A DNA stretch of 9,705 nt, taken from positions 1-9,705 of the forward strand of contig JBEKHL010000058.1 of assembly GCA_050012295.1 (NCBI GenBank), given 5' to 3'. This DNA is from UBA6186 sp050012295. Its GTDB lineage: Bacteria > Pseudomonadota > Gammaproteobacteria > UBA6186 > Azoamicaceae. Both the position numbers and the translations under genes were made by a program. Of this stretch, positions 6,351 to 9,705 are shown piece by piece (the stretch's first letter is position 1; each line of letters opens with the position of its first letter). The notes under the pieces are model-generated. The model worked only from the letters and a program-made list of their open reading frames with translations. It did no database searches and was not told where the DNA came from.

Positions 6351-6596
6351 ATGATAAAAAAACCTATATTAACGATAGTTGCTATTAGTATTGGATTATT
6401 TTTAAGCACAGCCGCTCAAGCTACTCTTAATGGAGGTACTCCAACTAAACCAACTAAAGAAGCACATAAAAGAAAAGAACCTAAAGAAAAACCTACTAAA
6501 AAAGAAGACAAGAAAAAATCAGCCGATAAACCAAGTACTTATACTCCTTACACTCCTACACCAACATCTCAGTATGGTGATCAGTACCATGATTAA
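6351..6596 (+). CDS. Small secreted Lys-rich protein, paralogue 3
   Basis: Unrecognised 81-residue protein. Its signal peptide (MIKKPILTIV..., likely cleavage AQA|T after residue 24) is the third copy of the shared leader. The mature part (57 residues) has a Gly/Thr start, a Lys-rich block (about 33-60; KPTKEAHKRKEPKEKPTK and on) and a Tyr/Thr/Pro tail ending QYGDQYHD. It is strongly basic, cysteine-free and probably disordered. GAGGA sits 7 nt before the ATG, the same spacing as in paralogue 2, and the gap to that gene is 17 nt, so the two are probably co-transcribed. The 3' end overlaps the convergent helicase gene by 41 bp (6556-6596). No good terminator follows; TATACC/GGTATA at 6606-6632 is too weak to call. 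Function unknown; that it belongs with its two neighbours is clear from the leader. Confidence 0.82.
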   Translation: MIKKPILTIVAISIGLFLSTAAQATLNGGTPTKPTKEAHKRKEPKEKPTKKEDKKKSADKPSTYTPYTPTPTSQYGDQYHD

Positions 6597-9306
6597 TTTG
6601 TAATGTATACCAATCACTTGGGATCCGGTATAACGTTTTACTATTAATATCCTCATTACCTCCCTTAGCAATAACATAGGGAGGTTGTGCAAATATCACA
6701 TATGATTCTAATAATTTTAAAAAACTTTTATTATTACCGGCCATATTTTTATTACTAAACCCATAAAAATTTTTTCTAGCACGAGTCATTGCAACATATA
6801 ATAATCTTTGCTCTTCGTATAATTCACGTTGTGCTTCTGAATACTTCATAAAATCATAAACAGAATTATTATTGTTTGATAAATTAGCGGATTTTATTGG
6901 AGCAAAAATTAAATAATTTTTATTTAATTTTTTGCTAAATCTTTCTTCCCATAATAATAACTGCGGCTTAGATGTTAAAGTTTTTTTAGCTAAACCAGGT
7001 ACAATAACTGTATCAAATTCTAATCCTTTAGCCTTATGAATTGTCATTAATTGTACAATATTTAAATCAACATTATCTTGAGAAGCTGAAACAAACTGCT
7101 CGCTCATTAATTCCTCTATAACATTAATACCAGTAATATCAGTCAACCTTAATAACTTAAGAAAAAAATCCTCAACCAACTCCAAATCTTGCGGTTGTAA
7201 CAATAGATATCCACCTAATGCTACCCAAGATTTTTTTATTAATTTAGATATATTTACAGTGCTTTCTTTGTGTGAGATAGCGTTAAATAAAATTGGTAAT
7301 ACATAATTTAATCTTAATTTAGCATCTTTTGATAATTGCTGATTATTTTTATAGTTCTGTAATTCTTTAAATAATGGATTTACAGAATACTCGCTTAAAA
7401 CATGTAAATCTTCTAATTTTAAACCTACCAATGGACTTCTTAATAAAGCTAACCAAGCAATAACATCATGTACATGTAATATAGCTCTAGTTAAAGTAAT
7501 TAAATCACAAATAACCCGCTGATTTGCTAATAGTTCTATATCGTTTGCTTGAAATTTAATGTTATGATGCCGTAATCTTTCTATAATAGAACTTACATGC
7601 ACTCTTGATCTAACTAAAATTGCTATGCTATGTTTGTTATTAGCATAATCTTTTTTTATTTTTTTAATTAATTCAACGATACTTTCTGCTTCCAACCAAC
7701 TATTGGAAGCTAAAAAAAATTGTACTTCACTGTTTGAACAATTAGGTTCTAGTATGCTTGGTATACTATTAGCCTTACTATAAGAAACCCCACCCAATAT
7801 CATATCATTTTCTTCTGGAAAAATTTTATCAAATAACTTGTTTAAATTATTTACTATGGTATTGCTAGATCTAAAATTAGTAGTTAAATATAAATTTTTT
7901 AATTTAATATTAGCTATACCATATTCTTGTGCTCTTAAAAATAAGCCAACATCCGCTTGACGAAATCTATAAATAGATTGCATAGGATCGCCTACTAAAA
8001 AAATAGTTCTACCGTCATTAGACTCCCAAGTAGCAACTAGTTTTTCCAATAAATTAAACTGTAATACCGATGTATCTTGAAATTCATCTACTAAAATATG
8101 GTTTATCTTACAATCCATAATAAGTGCTACATCGGTTGGTTCTTGTTCTGTACCTAGCGCTTGTAAAGCTGTAATAGCTACTTGTGGAAAATCAACTTGT
8201 TGTTGTTCCTGAAAAATGACCATTAAGTGTGCTACTAATTCTGGCAACAAGTAACCTATACTTTGTAAAAAATCCCAATTCTCAGAATTATATAGATCTG
8301 GCAAAATAGTAATTTGTTGTAGCTTATTTAAAAAAATCTTTTCATGTTCAGATAAGTATTGTAATAATTCTTGCATGCTATTCTTTAATTCTGCAGCCCT
8401 GTTTTTCTCTTCTATGTTTTTTAAACTGTTTATAGCTAAGAACCCTTGATTAGCATTAACTTTACGTCTTACTTGGCCATCTTTATTTAATAATAATTCA
8501 GCTAAACCACGCCATATTGGCAAATCAACAATAGCAGCTGCTGGCCAATTGTTAGTTAAATTTTGACAATAAATAATATTATTTTTGATGTTGCTGTTTT
8601 TTAAATTGTTAGCCGCTTGCTTGACAATATTTATAATTTTATTTTTATAGTTGTTTTTAGGTAAATAAATTAATAATTCTGCCAATACATCTTCTATTGC
8701 TGTTTCTAAGTTTTTTTCCAAAATAATTTTTAAATTTACATGTCCTTTAATTGGTACAATTAAAGGTAACCACTGTTCTCTCTTAGCAAGCATGTCAATT
8801 AATAAATTTTTTATGGCTTTATGATCATTAGCCAAATAATTTAATAAACTTATTAAATTATTTGTTAATTTCTCAGATTTATAGGCGACTTTTAATAATT
8901 GCTCTACCGCTTCTAAATATAATTTTTTAGGGTTTTCGGCTATTTTTAAATTCATTCCGTTAGACAAAATAGGCATTTTTTGAATTAAACTAGCACAAAA
9001 TGCATCTATAGTTAAAATTTTCAATCTATTTGGATTAGCAAGTATTTTGGTATAAATATTATTAACATCAGAATTTTTATAAATTACTTGTTGCTCTATT
9101 GCTTGTAACACCCGATCCCGCATTTCAAAAGCAGCTTTTTTAGTAAAAGTTATCGCCAAACATTCTTCTGGTTTATTACAAATTGCCAATAAATTTATAA
9201 ACCGTTGTACCAATAAAGAAGTTTTACCAGAACCAGCAGGCGCTTGCACAATAAATGACTGATCTATTCTTATAGCTTCTGTTCTAACATGTTCATCTAA
9301 CAGCAT
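6556..9306 (-). CDS. AddA/RecB-like UvrD-family helicase, nuclease domain missing
   Basis: A superfamily 1A DNA helicase of 916 residues, partner of the AddB-like nuclease encoded just upstream. Such complexes unwind and resect double-strand breaks for RecA-dependent repair. The motifs are complete: Walker A APAGSGKTS (22-30), motif Ia ITFTKKAAFEMRDRV (52-66), TIDAFCASLI (99-108), Walker B VDEFQD (406-411), motif III GDPMQSIYRFRQAD (439-452), motif IV NFRSS (477-481), motif V IHKAKGLEF (756-764), motif VI LLYVAMTRAR (835-844). AddA-type proteins normally go on for some 150-250 residues after the linker seen here (LYRIPSDWY, 892-900) into a PD-(D/E)XK nuclease domain. Here only TLQI and 12 residues follow, and those 12 codons are antisense to the end of secreted gene 3. 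The protein is therefore probably C-terminally truncated, with a possibly working helicase. The ATG lies 2 nt after the upstream stop, implying translational coupling. UvrD and Rep are excluded by the Walker A type and the partner. Confidence 0.93.
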   Translation of the reverse strand: MLLDEHVRTEAIRIDQSFIVQAPAGSGKTSLLVQRFINLLAICNKPEECLAITFTKKAAFEMRDRVLQAIEQQVIYKNSDVNNIYTKILANPNRLKILTIDAFCASLIQKMPILSNGMNLKIAENPKKLYLEAVEQLLKVAYKSEKLTNNLISLLNYLANDHKAIKNLLIDMLAKREQWLPLIVPIKGHVNLKIILEKNLETAIEDVLAELLIYLPKNNYKNKIINIVKQAANNLKNSNIKNNIIYCQNLTNNWPAAAIVDLPIWRGLAELLLNKDGQVRRKVNANQGFLAINSLKNIEEKNRAAELKNSMQELLQYLSEHEKIFLNKLQQITILPDLYNSENWDFLQSIGYLLPELVAHLMVIFQEQQQVDFPQVAITALQALGTEQEPTDVALIMDCKINHILVDEFQDTSVLQFNLLEKLVATWESNDGRTIFLVGDPMQSIYRFRQADVGLFLRAQEYGIANIKLKNLYLTTNFRSSNTIVNNLNKLFDKIFPEENDMILGGVSYSKANSIPSILEPNCSNSEVQFFLASNSWLEAESIVELIKKIKKDYANNKHSIAILVRSRVHVSSIIERLRHHNIKFQANDIELLANQRVICDLITLTRAILHVHDVIAWLALLRSPLVGLKLEDLHVLSEYSVNPLFKELQNYKNNQQLSKDAKLRLNYVLPILFNAISHKESTVNISKLIKKSWVALGGYLLLQPQDLELVEDFFLKLLRLTDITGINVIEELMSEQFVSASQDNVDLNIVQLMTIHKAKGLEFDTVIVPGLAKKTLTSKPQLLLWEERFSKKLNKNYLIFAPIKSANLSNNNNSVYDFMKYSEAQRELYEEQRLLYVAMTRARKNFYGFSNKNMAGNNKSFLKLLESYVIFAQPPYVIAKGGNEDINSKTLYRIPSDWYTLQINHGTDHHTEMLV

Positions 9307-9308
9307 AA

Positions 9309-9705
9309 TTATTCAAACACCCTGCACATATATTTTAAATCACATTGCCTACACGTTATTGCACCATACTTTGGATCAACTATAGCAACGCCATTTTGAA
9401 AATCTTTTGCCAATTTATATAAGCTTTCATACCAAACATCTTTTAATTCTTGCCAATTTGATAAAGTTATAAATTTAGGGCTAGCAGTAATTGCCGCTAA
9501 TATTAATTCTTCAATATTAGCTAAGCATAAACTATAAATTAATAATTGTGGATCATCTATTCGTGGATCTTGCCAATTGTGATTATTGATTAACGATTTG
9601 CCGGTTTTATAATCTATAATTAATAAATTTAAATCCGACCCATTATTAACCTGATCTACTCTGTCTATTTTTATTTTTATTAATAATTCTTTTAATTTTA
9701 CAGTA
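9309..9705 (-). CDS. AddB-like PD-(D/E)XK nuclease, C-terminal part
   Basis: This frame enters from the right edge and ends in TAA at 9309-9311; 131 residues are visible, and the family is usually about 850-900 long. It is not a short gene but the C-terminus of a long one. The nuclease core is plain: IKIDRVDQ (9-18 of the fragment), then LLIIDYKTGKS with the catalytic D-Y-K at 9606-9614, then DDPQLLIYSL with the conserved Gln. Near the end, CRQCDLKYMC (codons within 9324-9353) is the C-x2-C-x5-C cluster of AddB-type nucleases. With an earlier Cys outside the window it would hold a 4Fe-4S cluster. The closing pattern W...LYKLAKDFQNGVAIVDPKY...C fits the gammaproteobacterial AddB-like repair proteins (the TIGR03623 type, from memory). 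It is coupled to the helicase gene with a 2-nt gap. All visible catalytic residues are intact. Confidence 0.9.
   Translation of the reverse strand, partial: TVKLKELLIKIKIDRVDQVNNGSDLNLLIIDYKTGKSLINNHNWQDPRIDDPQLLIYSLCLANIEELILAAITASPKFITLSNWQELKDVWYESLYKLAKDFQNGVAIVDPKYGAITCRQCDLKYMCRVFE

Noticed and set aside
6341..6627. Two GGATCCG strings (near 6341 and 6621) flanking secreted gene 3, as possible insertion boundaries.
   Set aside because: Seven bases is within chance, the flanks do not match further, and no mobile-element gene is present.
6606..6639. TATACC/GGTATA inverted repeat followed by TTTT as a terminator for the secreted gene 2-3 operon.
   Set aside because: Only 6 bp with a 15-nt loop, and it lies inside helicase codons; too weak to call.
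1..9705. CRISPR array, tRNA or rRNA genes, integrase or transposase, toxin-antitoxin or defence genes.
   Set aside because: No spaced direct repeats, cloverleaf sequences or matching protein motifs were seen on either strand.

Overview
The window is a very AT-rich, gene-dense piece of a gammaproteobacterial chromosome. The gammaproteobacterial assignment rests on four things: a FadE-type acyl-CoA dehydrogenase with two N-terminal membrane segments, the adjacent pair mnmA-hflD, a small acidic protein of the DUF6763 type, and an AddB-like/AddA-like nuclease-helicase pair of the kind found in Legionella- and Pseudomonas-like genomes. The strong A/T bias, A8 runs inside essential-looking genes and signs of gene decay suggest a host-associated or reduced-genome lineage. 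I cannot name the genus from the sequence alone.

Layout. The left arm (49-3076, minus strand) carries a fadE-like gene followed by a TetR/AcrR regulator. Divergent from it (3184-5345, plus strand) is a run of housekeeping genes: a DUF6763-type protein, mnmA (tRNA U34 2-thiolation) and hflD. From 5499 to 6596 there are three small tandem genes that share a nearly identical Sec signal peptide but have unrelated, low-complexity mature parts. The first has its own promoter and terminator-like hairpin. The second and third form a two-gene operon behind a second promoter. Converging on them from the right (minus strand, 9705 to 6556) is an AddB-like PD-(D/E)XK nuclease (only its C-terminus is visible) followed 2 nt later by an AddA/RecB-like superfamily 1 helicase.

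Three points deserve attention. (1) The FadE-like protein is an open frame of 761 codons and aligns along its length with FadE as I remember the E. coli protein. However, the FAD/substrate loop and the catalytic-glutamate loop are both shortened, and the position of the catalytic Glu is Phe. It looks like a pseudoenzyme or a gene at the start of decay. (2) The helicase has all its SF1 motifs but stops just where the C-terminal nuclease domain of AddA-type proteins should follow. Its last 12 codons are antisense to the last codons of the third secreted gene, so the secreted-protein cluster sits at an apparent truncation breakpoint. (3) The secreted trio, with conserved leader and divergent cargo, is the most likely previously undescribed element here. 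Its function cannot be read from the sequence.

How the genes work together: mnmA and hflD are probably co-transcribed with the DUF6763-type gene. The nuclease and helicase genes should make one DNA-end-processing complex. The secreted trio shares an export route and translation-start layout. fadE and tetR may share a transcript, and the regulator could act on fadE, but no operator is evident.
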